This document shows, one piece after another, positions 1 to 6,327 of a DNA stretch of 11,421 nucleotides. The first letter of the stretch is position 1; each line of letters starts with the position of its first letter. Origin of the DNA: Candidatus Aenigmatarchaeota archaeon (GTDB taxonomy: Archaea; Aenigmatarchaeota; Aenigmatarchaeia; GW2011-AR5); contig JACQNW010000124.1 of NCBI GenBank assembly GCA_016202845.1, forward strand, positions 1 to 11,421, in the 5' to 3' direction. The position numbers and the translations under genes were made by a program. The notes under the pieces are model-generated. The model was given only the letters and a program-made list of their open reading frames with translations. It ran no database searches and was not told where the DNA came from.

Positions 1-747
1 GAGTTTTTTATAGTTTTGCTTTGAAAACTTTTTTCCAGAAAAGCTTGAATAAAATGTTACATCATCAAATCCGGCAAGGGCAAGCAAAAGCTCCATTTCG
101 TTTTTTGAGAATATGCGCAGGGTTACCGGTTTTTTGTCCGCCGCTGATGGCAATTTCCTGTTATTTTTGTACCTCTCATATGACGATTTTATATCAATGA
201 GGTTATTTTCGGGGTGTATTCTTATGGCGTGTTTTACCGTCATTTTTTCTTTTTGTGCCTGCAGTTTATAACGTACAGTAAGTTTCTTTCCCGCTACGTC
301 CTGCCATGGGTTGTCGTCTTCTATTATGATCATTCCATCGGGCTTCAGCAATTTTTTTACAGAAAACAAGCACTTCAGGATGTTTTCATTAGAAGTAAGG
401 TAAGCAAGGCTTCCATACATCATTATTGCCGCATCAAACTTTTCTTTTAATCTCAGACTTTCCATGCTCTGAACCATGAATTTTGCATGTACGCCTGATT
501 CTTTTGCCTTGTTTTTTGCATAATCTATCACTGATTTTTCTTTGTCTACTCCAGTTACATTATACCCGGCTTTTGCAAGCCCTATTGAATGCCTTCCTGT
601 GCCGCACGAAATATCCAGTATTTTTTTAACTTTCTTTTTTTTGAAAATCTTTGTCAGAAATTTCATCTGTTCCGGAGTATTTTCATCGCTGCAATACAAT
701 TTATCATACCAATCAAGCATTCCTTTTGTGTAAAGCACTTCTGGCAT
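1..747 (-). CDS. Class I SAM-dependent methyltransferase, C-terminus cut by window edge
   Basis: This gene encodes a Rossmann-fold methyltransferase that would use S-adenosylmethionine; its substrate cannot be told. From the ATG at 747 the frame stays open for 249 codons to base 1, so the C-terminal end lies outside the window. Motif I is clear at residues 43-53 (ILDISCGTGRH), and the acidic residue ending strand 2 is D68 in VTGVD. A motif IV-like stretch, FDAAIMMYGSLAYL, follows the usual spacing. The family is the broad Methyltransf_11/25 type found in all domains of life. The start is supported by a TATA box (ATATAAAAA) centred 26 bases upstream, which implies a leaderless mRNA. Plus-strand frames over the same DNA have no recognisable protein and look like shadows. 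I am sure of the fold and unsure of the role. Confidence 0.9.
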   Translation of the reverse strand, partial: MPEVLYTKGMLDWYDKLYCSDENTPEQMKFLTKIFKKKKVKKILDISCGTGRHSIGLAKAGYNVTGVDKEKSVIDYAKNKAKESGVHAKFMVQSMESLRLKEKFDAAIMMYGSLAYLTSNENILKCLFSVKKLLKPDGMIIIEDDNPWQDVAGKKLTVRYKLQAQKEKMTVKHAIRIHPENNLIDIKSSYERYKNNRKLPSAADKKPVTLRIFSKNEMELLLALAGFDDVTFYSSFSGKKFSKQNYKKL

Positions 748-767
748 TATAATAATACTTTGCCACC

Positions 768-777
768 ATTTTTATAT
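768..777 (-). promoter_or_regulatory. TATA box of the methyltransferase gene
   Basis: Read on the minus strand, ATATAAAAA lies with its centre about 26 bases before the ATG at 747. This is the archaeal TATA-to-transcription-start distance, so transcription should begin at or next to the start codon and give a leaderless mRNA. Confidence 0.55.
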
Positions 778-796
778 CTACCACCAAACCACTATC

Positions 797-885
797 AGTA
801 CCTCCGAAAGTAAGGTTAAAGCCAAAGTATTGCGATCCATCCTGAGTGTATTGCAAAGCCATATGTTTTCACTTTCGGAGGTACT
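797..885 (+). repeat. 89-bp hairpin repeat, copy A
   Basis: The two ends are a perfect 15-bp inverted repeat: AGTACCTCCGAAAGT at 797-811 and ACTTTCGGAGGTACT at 871-885. An element of exactly the same length and orientation lies at 2360-2448. The two share about 25 bases at the left end and 19 at the right, while the middle differs except for a GAGTGTAWTGC core. Copy A also has an internal direct repeat of GTATTGC (828-834 and 848-854). It sits in the divergent gap between the methyltransferase and PurD-like genes, about 20 bases upstream of the methyltransferase TATA box. It could be a structured RNA, a MITE-like mobile repeat or a protein-binding palindrome. No target-site duplication is visible. 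Confidence 0.8.
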
Positions 886-988
886 CATTATAGCATTATT
901 TTCTCCGTCAAAAACAAAAATTTTAATGAAATTCAGCTTATTTTTTAAAATAAATTTCATTTAAAAAATATTTTTTACAGGGAAAAAA

Positions 989-998
989 CTATTTATTG
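989..998 (+). promoter_or_regulatory. TATA box of the PurD-like gene
   Basis: ACTATTTATT has its centre 26-27 bases before the ATG at 1021, the spacing expected for a leaderless archaeal transcript. It is the main reason for choosing the 1021 start over the in-frame ATG at 1078. Confidence 0.45.
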
Positions 999-1020
999 TG
1001 CTGCTTACAATTAAGTTACC

Positions 1021-2355
1021 ATGGAAAAAAATGGAAACGGAAAAAAAGAAACAGACATAAAAGGCGTCAATCGTTCCATGAAATTTCTTTTTGTTTCTCA
1101 GGAAGCACTGGCAGGCGATCTTGCATGGCAAGTCAAGAAAGAAGGCCACAAGTCAAAATATTTCATTGAGGACAAGGAGCAAAAGGATGTTTGCGACGGG
1201 TTTGTCGATAAATCCGAAGACTGGAAAGCGGATATTGACTGGGCAGATGTGATAGTTTTTGACGACACCTTAGGCTTTGGAAAAGTAGCTGAAAAATTGC
1301 GAAAAGACGGAAAGCTGGTTGTTGGCGGGACTGCTTATACAGACAGGCTGGAGGATGACAGGGAATTTGGACAGGAGGAGATGAAGTCTGTAGGCATGAA
1401 CATATTGCCAAACTGGAACTTCACAGACTTTGATGGCGCAATAAAATTTCTCAAAGAAAATCCCGGAAGATATGTCATAAAGCCAAACGGCCTTGCTGCA
1501 AATGAAAAAGAACTGCTATATGTCGGGCAGGATGACGATGGAATTGACGTATTGCAAGTTTTAGAACATTACAAGAAAACGTGGGCAAAGAAAATAAAAT
1601 CCTTTCAATTGCAAAAATTTGCATCAGGCGTTGAAGTCGCAGTTGGCGCATTCTTCAATGGCAGAGACTTCATAAAGCCAATTTATGTAAATTTTGAGCA
1701 CAAGAGATTATTTCCCGGCGAACTTGGGCCAGGCACAGGCGAAATGGGGACTGCTGCATTTTTCTCGCCGCCCAATTTTTTATTCAACGCAACCCTTGCA
1801 AAAATGAAAAACAAGCTTGCTGAACAGGGCTATGTCGGATACATTGACCTGAACTGCATTGCCAATGCAAATGGAATTTACCCGCTTGAATTCACAGCGC
1901 GCTTTGGATTTCCAACTGTAAGCCTTCAGATGGAAGGCTTTATGAGCCCATGGGGCGAATTCCTGCACGCAATTGCATCAGGACAGGATTATGAGCTGAA
2001 AACAAAAAAAGGATTCCAAATTTGCATTGTTGTTGCTGTCCCGCCGTTTCCATTCTACGACAAGGAATCATTTGAAAAATACTCAAAAGAAGCTGTTGTA
2101 ATTTTCAAAAAAGACAAGATGGACGGGGTGCACCTTGGCGATGTCAAGCTTGTTGAGACTGAAATGGTCCTGGCAGGCATGTCAGGCTATGCATTGATAA
2201 TAACTGGCGCAGGCAACACAATGGAAGCTGCCCGAAACCAGGCTTACAGGCGGATTGAGAACATAATGCTTCCCAACATGTTTTACAGGACTGACATAGG
2301 CCTGAGATGGATACATGACTCTGACAAGCTTCACACATGGGGATATCTGTATTAA
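1021..2355 (+). CDS. PurD-like ATP-grasp protein (phosphoribosylamine-glycine ligase family)
   Basis: The 444-aa product belongs to the PurD branch of the ATP-grasp ligases, which join phosphoribosylamine and glycine in purine synthesis. Family marks are the ATP-binding lysine in VIKPNGLAA (K154; PurD usually KADGLAA), GPGTGEMGT at 236-244 (usually GPNTGGMG) and PLEFTARFG at 288-296 (usually VLEFNxRFGDPE). The C-terminal FYRTDIG near 421 also fits. Several PurD residues differ: the N-terminal Gly-rich GGREHA motif is absent, the Asn metal ligand is Thr (T292), and DPE reads FPT. It may therefore be a paralogue with another substrate. The conserved fold begins at MKFLFVSQ (M20, base 1078), but no Shine-Dalgarno precedes that ATG, whereas a TATA box fits a leaderless start at 1021. 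No other purine biosynthesis gene is adjacent. Two 89-bp repeats bracket the gene. Confidence 0.85.
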   Translation: MEKNGNGKKETDIKGVNRSMKFLFVSQEALAGDLAWQVKKEGHKSKYFIEDKEQKDVCDGFVDKSEDWKADIDWADVIVFDDTLGFGKVAEKLRKDGKLVVGGTAYTDRLEDDREFGQEEMKSVGMNILPNWNFTDFDGAIKFLKENPGRYVIKPNGLAANEKELLYVGQDDDGIDVLQVLEHYKKTWAKKIKSFQLQKFASGVEVAVGAFFNGRDFIKPIYVNFEHKRLFPGELGPGTGEMGTAAFFSPPNFLFNATLAKMKNKLAEQGYVGYIDLNCIANANGIYPLEFTARFGFPTVSLQMEGFMSPWGEFLHAIASGQDYELKTKKGFQICIVVAVPPFPFYDKESFEKYSKEAVVIFKKDKMDGVHLGDVKLVETEMVLAGMSGYALIITGAGNTMEAARNQAYRRIENIMLPNMFYRTDIGLRWIHDSDKLHTWGYLY

Positions 2356-2359
2356 GAGC

Positions 2360-2448
2360 AGTACCTCCGAGAGTAAGATTAAAGTTGAAAATAGCAATTG
2401 GATATCGGAGTGTAATGCCTTAGGCATTCTTTCACTTTCGGAGGTACT
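2360..2448 (+). repeat. 89-bp hairpin repeat, copy B
   Basis: This copy starts 4 bases after the stop of the PurD-like gene and has the same length and orientation as copy A at 797-885. Left arm AGTACCTCCGAGAGT (2360-2374) pairs with ACTTTCGGAGGTACT (2434-2448). The single arm difference from copy A turns an A-U pair into a G-U pair in plus-strand RNA, so pairing is kept. Inside lies a second perfect hairpin, AATGCC-TTA-GGCATT (2414-2428), which copy A lacks. Because it follows a stop codon it may act as a 3' UTR structure or processing signal. No U-tract follows, so it does not look like a standard terminator. Confidence 0.8.
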
Positions 2449-2514
2449 CAATAACTTTCAACCGAGCCTGATGGCCTGAAAATTATAGCATGAGGTTTTG
2501 GCTTCTACAAGCCA

Positions 2515-2523
2515 TTTGATAAT
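2515..2523 (+). promoter_or_regulatory. Weak TATA-like box of the nucleotidyltransferase gene
   Basis: TTTGATAAT is centred about 25 bases before the ATG at 2544. The match to the archaeal TATA consensus is poor. It is listed because the spacing equals that of the other leaderless genes here and no Shine-Dalgarno motif precedes 2544. Confidence 0.3.
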
Positions 2524-2543
2524 TTTAATTGTTTTCTGTTGCC

Positions 2544-3407
2544 ATGTTATTTGTGCATAGGAAGATTCCACATATAGGCGACTATCATCCGGGCATGCCA
2601 AGTTTCAGGGACCAGTATAGGTACACGAATTCTGACATTGTTGTTCTGGCTTACGATCGCATGTTCGCGTTTGACGAGCCAAAATACATAACAGGCGGCA
2701 TTGCCACGCAATTTTACATACCGCCTGATGCACGAAGAGGCTCAAGCGACCTCGACATTAGCTTTGCTTGCAGGTTAAACTGGGCAAATTTTCAGGGTTT
2801 GAGGTGCCAGTATTTTTGTTCAGACAACCATGTATCCATTATTCCAGGATGCATTGTCAATACAGCTAAGAAAAATCACAGTTTTGTAATGCACGTCTGC
2901 AATTGCCGCATTGACAGCGAAGACTTGTTCTTTTTCAATATTGACATGCCGCGGCACTCTGCAGGTTATCATGCGCGCATGGCCGGCAGTTTTGAAAGAG
3001 AATATGAGAATGCACATGAATACGACAATGGCAGCGTTGTACTGAAAATTTTGGACCCTGCCGATATAATTGCACGAAAAATATGGCGCATCAGAAACTA
3101 TCATAACGAAGGCGTGAAAATACATGCCCAGCCCGACCTAAGCGAGCACCTTGACAAAATATGGCGTCAGCGAGAAGTCTATACAATGCAGCGACTTTCA
3201 GGCAGCAATTTTGGCTCTAACTTGGCCAGGACTGAATTGCGGTTTTTATGCGACTTGTACGACATACGAACGTTATTCGCGCATGCTGATGTAGACATGG
3301 AATATCTTGGACAAGCAATGGACGAAGCTCAAGCAAGAGGCGCAAAAAGAGAAATGCTTGAAAAGCTCATGAAGCGATTGTCTCCTGAAGCAAGGCAAAA
3401 ACTCTAA
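2544..3407 (+). CDS. AbiEii-like nucleotidyltransferase, apparently orphan
   Basis: The 287-aa product resembles the AbiEii/AbiGii nucleotidyltransferase superfamily, whose members transfer nucleotides to RNA or protein and often act as toxins or phage-exclusion factors. The fold marks are GG at residues 51-52 in YITGGIATQFY, the DxD metal pair D69/D71 in SSDLDISF, and a likely third acidic residue D134 in FFNIDMPR. A later LKILDPADIIARKIWRI (168-183) matches the helical part that follows the catalytic core in AbiEii proteins. The ATG at 2544 is chosen over an in-frame TTG at 2529. AbiEii toxins normally follow an AbiEi antitoxin gene, but here the upstream gene is PurD-like and the next 380 bases downstream encode no protein I can see. 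It may be a housekeeping or host-interaction enzyme instead. The fold call is fairly sure; the role is open. Confidence 0.7.
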   Translation: MLFVHRKIPHIGDYHPGMPSFRDQYRYTNSDIVVLAYDRMFAFDEPKYITGGIATQFYIPPDARRGSSDLDISFACRLNWANFQGLRCQYFCSDNHVSIIPGCIVNTAKKNHSFVMHVCNCRIDSEDLFFFNIDMPRHSAGYHARMAGSFEREYENAHEYDNGSVVLKILDPADIIARKIWRIRNYHNEGVKIHAQPDLSEHLDKIWRQREVYTMQRLSGSNFGSNLARTELRFLCDLYDIRTLFAHADVDMEYLGQAMDEAQARGAKREMLEKLMKRLSPEARQKL

Positions 3408-3496
3408 AAAAATTGACGGGCTTGTGTTGTTTGTATGTTAATCTTATCTTCTTGAAAACCTATTTCAGAAAATTTAATGACCCCAATAGCGCAAAC

Positions 3497-3504
3497 TTTA
3501 TATA
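3497..3504 (+). promoter_or_regulatory. Strong archaeal TATA box upstream of ftsZ
   Basis: TTTATATA is the best TATA match in the window, preceded by an A-rich BRE-like GCAAAC. It predicts transcription from about 3527, which is some 275 bases ahead of the ftsZ start. That leaves room for a long leader or a separate small RNA. Confidence 0.65.
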
Positions 3505-3526
3505 CCTCATTTGGGCCTAATATAAT

Positions 3527-3789
3527 TCTCCATAAGAAATGCAGGTGGCAAATTAATCAAGCTTCAATTCCTAACAGAATTGAAATTCAAGTTGGTTAAT
3601 CAAACTTTTGGAGACAAGTAATATTTGCAGTAGCAGGAAAAAGTGGTTGAGTTCATCATGATAATTAAGTTATGTAGTCATATGAAACAGATGATAGATG
3701 TCTAAGCTCACAAGCGAGGATATCTGATGTGGATTTAATTATAATTAATTAGCCTGAACTTAGCTGCTACTTCTACTGTAACTAAAATT
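3527..3789 (+). other. Long non-coding leader or small RNA region upstream of ftsZ
   Basis: This stretch, within the 395-base gap between the nucleotidyltransferase and ftsZ, has no open frame of useful size. A hairpin with a perfect 8-bp stem (TTCAATTC-CTAACA-GAATTGAA, 3563-3584) is flanked by a near-perfect direct repeat, TTAATCAAGCTT at 3553-3564 and TTAATCAAACTT at 3596-3607. Further down, CTAAG (3703 region) can pair with CTTAG (3760 region) around a palindromic AT block. I do not recognise a known RNA family (not tRNA, SRP RNA, RNase P RNA or a named riboswitch). It could be a regulatory 5' UTR or an independent RNA that ends before a second ftsZ promoter. Confidence 0.4.
3735..3748 (+). 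promoter_or_regulatory. Second candidate TATA box for ftsZ, palindromic
   Basis: TTAATTATAATTAA is a perfect 14-base palindrome and a plausible TATA box. It would start transcription near 3768, giving a leader of about 35 bases that holds the GGAGGT site. Its symmetry also makes it a candidate protein-binding site. Confidence 0.35.
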
Positions 3790-3795
3790 GGAGGT
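3790..3795 (+). promoter_or_regulatory. Shine-Dalgarno GGAGGT that sets the ftsZ start
   Basis: GGAGGT lies 7 bases before the ATG at 3803 but only 1 base before the ATG at 3797, and it overlaps the TTG at 3788. Only 3803 has normal spacing, so that codon is taken as the start. Confidence 0.75.
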
Positions 3796-3802
3796 AATGA
3801 CA

Positions 3803-4888
3803 ATGGAAGGAAATACGCTGTTAGATGCAGCAACATCAAAAAACGAAGCAGGAATGAGTTTTGACAATCAAAGCGATTTTGAATCGCACCAGGCCAAAAT
3901 CATGGTATTTGGATGCGGTGGCGGAGGTTCTAATACTGTCAACAGGCTGACAGAGATGAACATAATGGGCGCAACTACGGTTGCGGCAAACACAGATGCA
4001 AGGCACCTTGCATGTGTCAAGGCACACAAGAAAGTTCTTATTGGCAAATCATTGACAAGAGGACTAGGCGCAGGAGGATATCCTGACGTAGGCAAAAAGG
4101 CAGCTGAAGAATCAAAGAATGAAATAAAAGAAATGCTTTCAGGCTGTGATCTTCTTTTTGTTACATGCGGGCTCGGAGGCGGAACAGGCACTGGATCTGC
4201 ACCGGTAGTTGCACAATATGCAAAAGACATGGGAGCTATTGTGATTGCTGCAGTGACTTTGCCTTTCCAGATCGAAGGCGCACGCATTGTAAAGGCAGAA
4301 GAAGGGTTAGAAAAATTACGACAGGTTTGCGACACTGTTATTGTAATAGAGAACCAGAAACTTGTAGAATTGGCAGGCAACAGGCCGGTGAAAGAAGCAT
4401 TCGGCATTGCAGATGGGCTAATCGCTACCATGATCAAGGGTATTACAGAAACAATATCGCAGCCGTCATTGGTTAATCTAGACTATGCTGACGTGAAGGC
4501 TATATTAAAATCCGGCGGCGTAGCAACAATCGGTTATGGAGAAGCAGAAGGGAAAAACAGGTCAAAAGAAGCCATTGCAAGGGCATTGAACCATCCGTTA
4601 TTGAATGTGGACTACACAGGCGCAACCGGCGCACTGATTCAGGTCATAGGCGGCGAAGACTTGCAGCTTGACGAAATCAACACCATAGGCGAGGCAGTTT
4701 CACAGGACATGAACCCGAACGCAACAGTAATGTGGGGCGCGAGGATCATGAAGGAAGCAGAGGGCAAGCTTCAGGTTATAACAATCATAACCGGCGTGTC
4801 TTCACCATACATCCTTGGAAAGAACCATGCAAAGGCCGCGGCTGCAAAGCACACCGGCAACGAGCTTGGTTTGGAGATGCTGGCCTAG
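3803..4888 (+). CDS. ftsZ: Cell division protein FtsZ (archaeal type)
   Basis: FtsZ is the tubulin-like GTPase that polymerises at mid-cell and organises the division ring. The 361-aa protein has an N-terminal extension of about 30 residues, then the nucleotide-binding VFGCGGGGSNTVNR (35-48), the tubulin signature GGGTGTG (125-131) and the T7 synergy loop NLDYADV (225-231), which supplies the acidic residues that hydrolyse GTP in the next subunit. LIGKSLTRGLGAGGYPDVG is close to archaeal FtsZ1/FtsZ2. The C-terminal tail after the globular part (ITGVSSPYILG) is short, about 25 residues, and ends in GLEMLA; a hydrophobic tail is where SepF binds in archaea, so this is a possible docking site (inference). 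The gene stands alone, with a long structured leader in front and hairpins plus a U-tract behind. Confidence 0.97.
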   Translation: MEGNTLLDAATSKNEAGMSFDNQSDFESHQAKIMVFGCGGGGSNTVNRLTEMNIMGATTVAANTDARHLACVKAHKKVLIGKSLTRGLGAGGYPDVGKKAAEESKNEIKEMLSGCDLLFVTCGLGGGTGTGSAPVVAQYAKDMGAIVIAAVTLPFQIEGARIVKAEEGLEKLRQVCDTVIVIENQKLVELAGNRPVKEAFGIADGLIATMIKGITETISQPSLVNLDYADVKAILKSGGVATIGYGEAEGKNRSKEAIARALNHPLLNVDYTGATGALIQVIGGEDLQLDEINTIGEAVSQDMNPNATVMWGARIMKEAEGKLQVITIITGVSSPYILGKNHAKAAAAKHTGNELGLEMLA

Positions 4889-4913
4889 CCAGCCTTCTTT
4901 TCGTAAAAGAAGG
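4879..4913 (+). terminator. Two overlapping hairpins at the ftsZ stop codon
   Basis: The first hairpin, GCTGGC-CTA-GCCAGC (4879-4893), places the TAG stop in and next to its loop. The second, CCTTCTTTT-CGT-AAAAGAAGG (4893-4913), has a perfect 9-bp stem. They share base 4893, so they can stack or compete. No U-tract follows directly, so they may protect the 3' end or aid termination rather than act as a full terminator. Confidence 0.5.
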
Positions 4914-4974
4914 TTACCGTATCCAAGAAAACAATATTATAAATTTTTGGAGAAGGACAAAAATTCTTAAGAAA

Positions 4975-5016
4975 GCCTCCCTAAGCAACGGGGGCATTTT
5001 TTCTTTTTTTATTTTT
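4975..5016 (+). terminator. Hairpin and U-tract terminator after ftsZ
   Basis: GCCTCC (4975-4980) pairs with GGGGGC (4990-4995), with one G-U pair and a 9-base loop. A long T-rich tract follows (4997-5016, almost all T). This has the form of an intrinsic terminator on the plus strand. T-tracts alone often end archaeal transcripts, so this is a strong stop for ftsZ before the convergent methyltransferase gene. Confidence 0.65.
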
Positions 5017-5036
5017 GAAACAATTCTGATGAAATT

Positions 5037-6095
5037 TTATCGGACTCGTGCCAATAATATGTAAGCAGCTTCTGCAGATTTGACGTCATCTCTGTTTGAA
5101 ACTTTGTAAACATCAGTATCTTCATTGCCTAAAACAATTATTTCCACCTTTTCAATATCCAGTTTTTTATTGGCTCTTGCAATGGCTTCCCCATAGTTTC
5201 TTGATACGCCCAAAATTGTTATGCCCTGCGCATCTCTTGCTACACTTCTGTAAACTGCTAAAATTCTTGCACCTGGCTTGCATAATTCAGCCACTTGAGA
5301 AAGATAAGTATCTTTAAAATCTGCTGGTTCATAATGGCTTAAGAACCCTAAAATATTTTTATGACAACCATCCCTGACAAGCGTGAAAGAAGCCGAGTCT
5401 GCTTTACAGCTATTTAATGAATTTCTTGCATTTTCCAATGTTCTTGCATCATCTATTACCATATTTATTATAGATTGGTCAACAGCTTTTACAGGGCGCG
5501 GCCTTATTACAAAGCCATGCTTTTTGTCAAATTCAATGTATGAAGCCGAAAGCCTTCTCACTTTTCTGCCCTTTGCCTGAAGACGCTTTTCAGCCTCTCT
5601 TAAGCAATAGTGATTTATGTCTGTTGCAATTACAGAATCAGTTTTCAAGCCTTCTAAAAATCCACCAATGCCTGTTCCAACATCTAAATGTAAGCCATCA
5701 GCAGGACCCATAAATTCATGCATCCTTTGATAAGTGCCTCTTTTAATATGACGGTCTGTTATTTCTGACCAATAATTTGCATAATCCAGCATTAATTTAT
5801 CCTGCATTGGCAGGAAAGAATCAGCCGTAAACCTGAGAAGGGTTTCGCCTGTATTTGCGGCTTCTACCATTTCTTTTACAAAAGTTTCCGGATCAATATC
5901 TACTTTAATTCCATGTTGAGCAGCAAAATGAGAAAAACTGTCAAGCAATTCTTGCTTGACTTCTGCAGGAGCAGTCCTTAATTGTGATATGGCTTTTGTG
6001 ACATTATCAGCAAACGCATTTACTTCAGGATCTCGTAAGAGCTCTTCCACACTTTCGCGCCACATTGCAAGGTTTACTTTGTCTGGATCAATCAT
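5037..6095 (-). CDS. SAM-dependent methyltransferase with an extra N-terminal helical region
   Basis: The 352-aa product carries a class I methyltransferase domain in its C-terminal two thirds. Motif I is LDVGTGIGG (137-145), with the strand-2 acidic residue at D159 in VIATDIN. INMVIDDARTL (about 210-220) fits motif IV. Before it lie about 105 residues that look largely helical and polar and that I do not recognise. They could bind the substrate or a partner. Two ATGs are possible, at 6101 and 6095. A TTAAAAA box centred at 6120 fits 6095 at 25 bases, so the shorter form is given. The gene converges with ftsZ and has no close partner. Substrate unknown. Confidence 0.85.
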   Translation of the reverse strand: MIDPDKVNLAMWRESVEELLRDPEVNAFADNVTKAISQLRTAPAEVKQELLDSFSHFAAQHGIKVDIDPETFVKEMVEAANTGETLLRFTADSFLPMQDKLMLDYANYWSEITDRHIKRGTYQRMHEFMGPADGLHLDVGTGIGGFLEGLKTDSVIATDINHYCLREAEKRLQAKGRKVRRLSASYIEFDKKHGFVIRPRPVKAVDQSIINMVIDDARTLENARNSLNSCKADSASFTLVRDGCHKNILGFLSHYEPADFKDTYLSQVAELCKPGARILAVYRSVARDAQGITILGVSRNYGEAIARANKKLDIEKVEIIVLGNEDTDVYKVSNRDDVKSAEAAYILLARVR

Positions 6096-6116
6096 CTGCA
6101 TATGCTAGCAGAAGTG

Positions 6117-6123
6117 TTTTTAA
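6117..6123 (-). promoter_or_regulatory. TATA-like box of the 352-aa methyltransferase gene
   Basis: On the minus strand TTAAAAA is centred 25 bases before the ATG at 6095, consistent with a leaderless transcript. The match is only moderate. Confidence 0.35.
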
Positions 6124-6300
6124 TGGTTTGCTTTGCTCCATCAATCTATAAGAAATGACGTGCCATGTCTTACTTTAACTGCATTGTTATGCATAGATAA
6201 TTGTGCTAAAAGTAAGGACATTAGCAGAGTTATCATCTTGCATAACACCAATTTAATATTTTTGCTTGACAATTTTTTGTTCTCTTTAAACCCAAGGGCG

Positions 6301-6319
6301 TTTCTCTTTCAAAGAGAAA
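6301..6319 (-). terminator. Hairpin after the peroxiredoxin gene
   Basis: TTTCTCTTT and AAAGAGAAA form a near-perfect inverted repeat 8 bases after the peroxiredoxin stop codon. Outer GCCC and GGGC segments nearby could lengthen it. It is likely a 3' end structure for the bcp transcript. The rest of the gap 6102-6300 holds no convincing gene. Confidence 0.45.
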
Positions 6320-6327
6320 AGGGCTTA

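Noticed and set aside
214..813. Plus-strand frames opposite the first methyltransferase
   Set aside because: They lie against a clear methyltransferase with motif I and are Phe-rich as expected for antisense shadows of Lys-rich genes.
778..960. Minus-strand frame across repeat copy A that begins MSTSES, with a similar one (MSTSES) across copy B
   Set aside because: The likeness comes from the shared palindrome arms only; the middle residues are unrelated, and in copy B the first codon is TTG. No ribosome site or TATA fits.
797..2448. Integron attC sites around a gene cassette
   Set aside because: The ends are AGTACCTCC/GGAGGTACT and do not match the attC core (GTTRRRY and RYYYAAC), and there is no integrase in the window.
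797..2448. CRISPR array
   Set aside because: Only two repeat copies, 1.5 kb apart with a gene between them; no spacers.
3670..3765. C/D box small RNA upstream of ftsZ
   Set aside because: Loose C-box-like (ATGATAG) and CTGA motifs occur, but D' and C' overlap and the spacing of the guides is wrong.
3868..4437. Long minus-strand frame opposite ftsZ
   Set aside because: It is fully inside ftsZ, has a low-complexity Ser/Pro composition and no known domain; typical shadow of a conserved gene.
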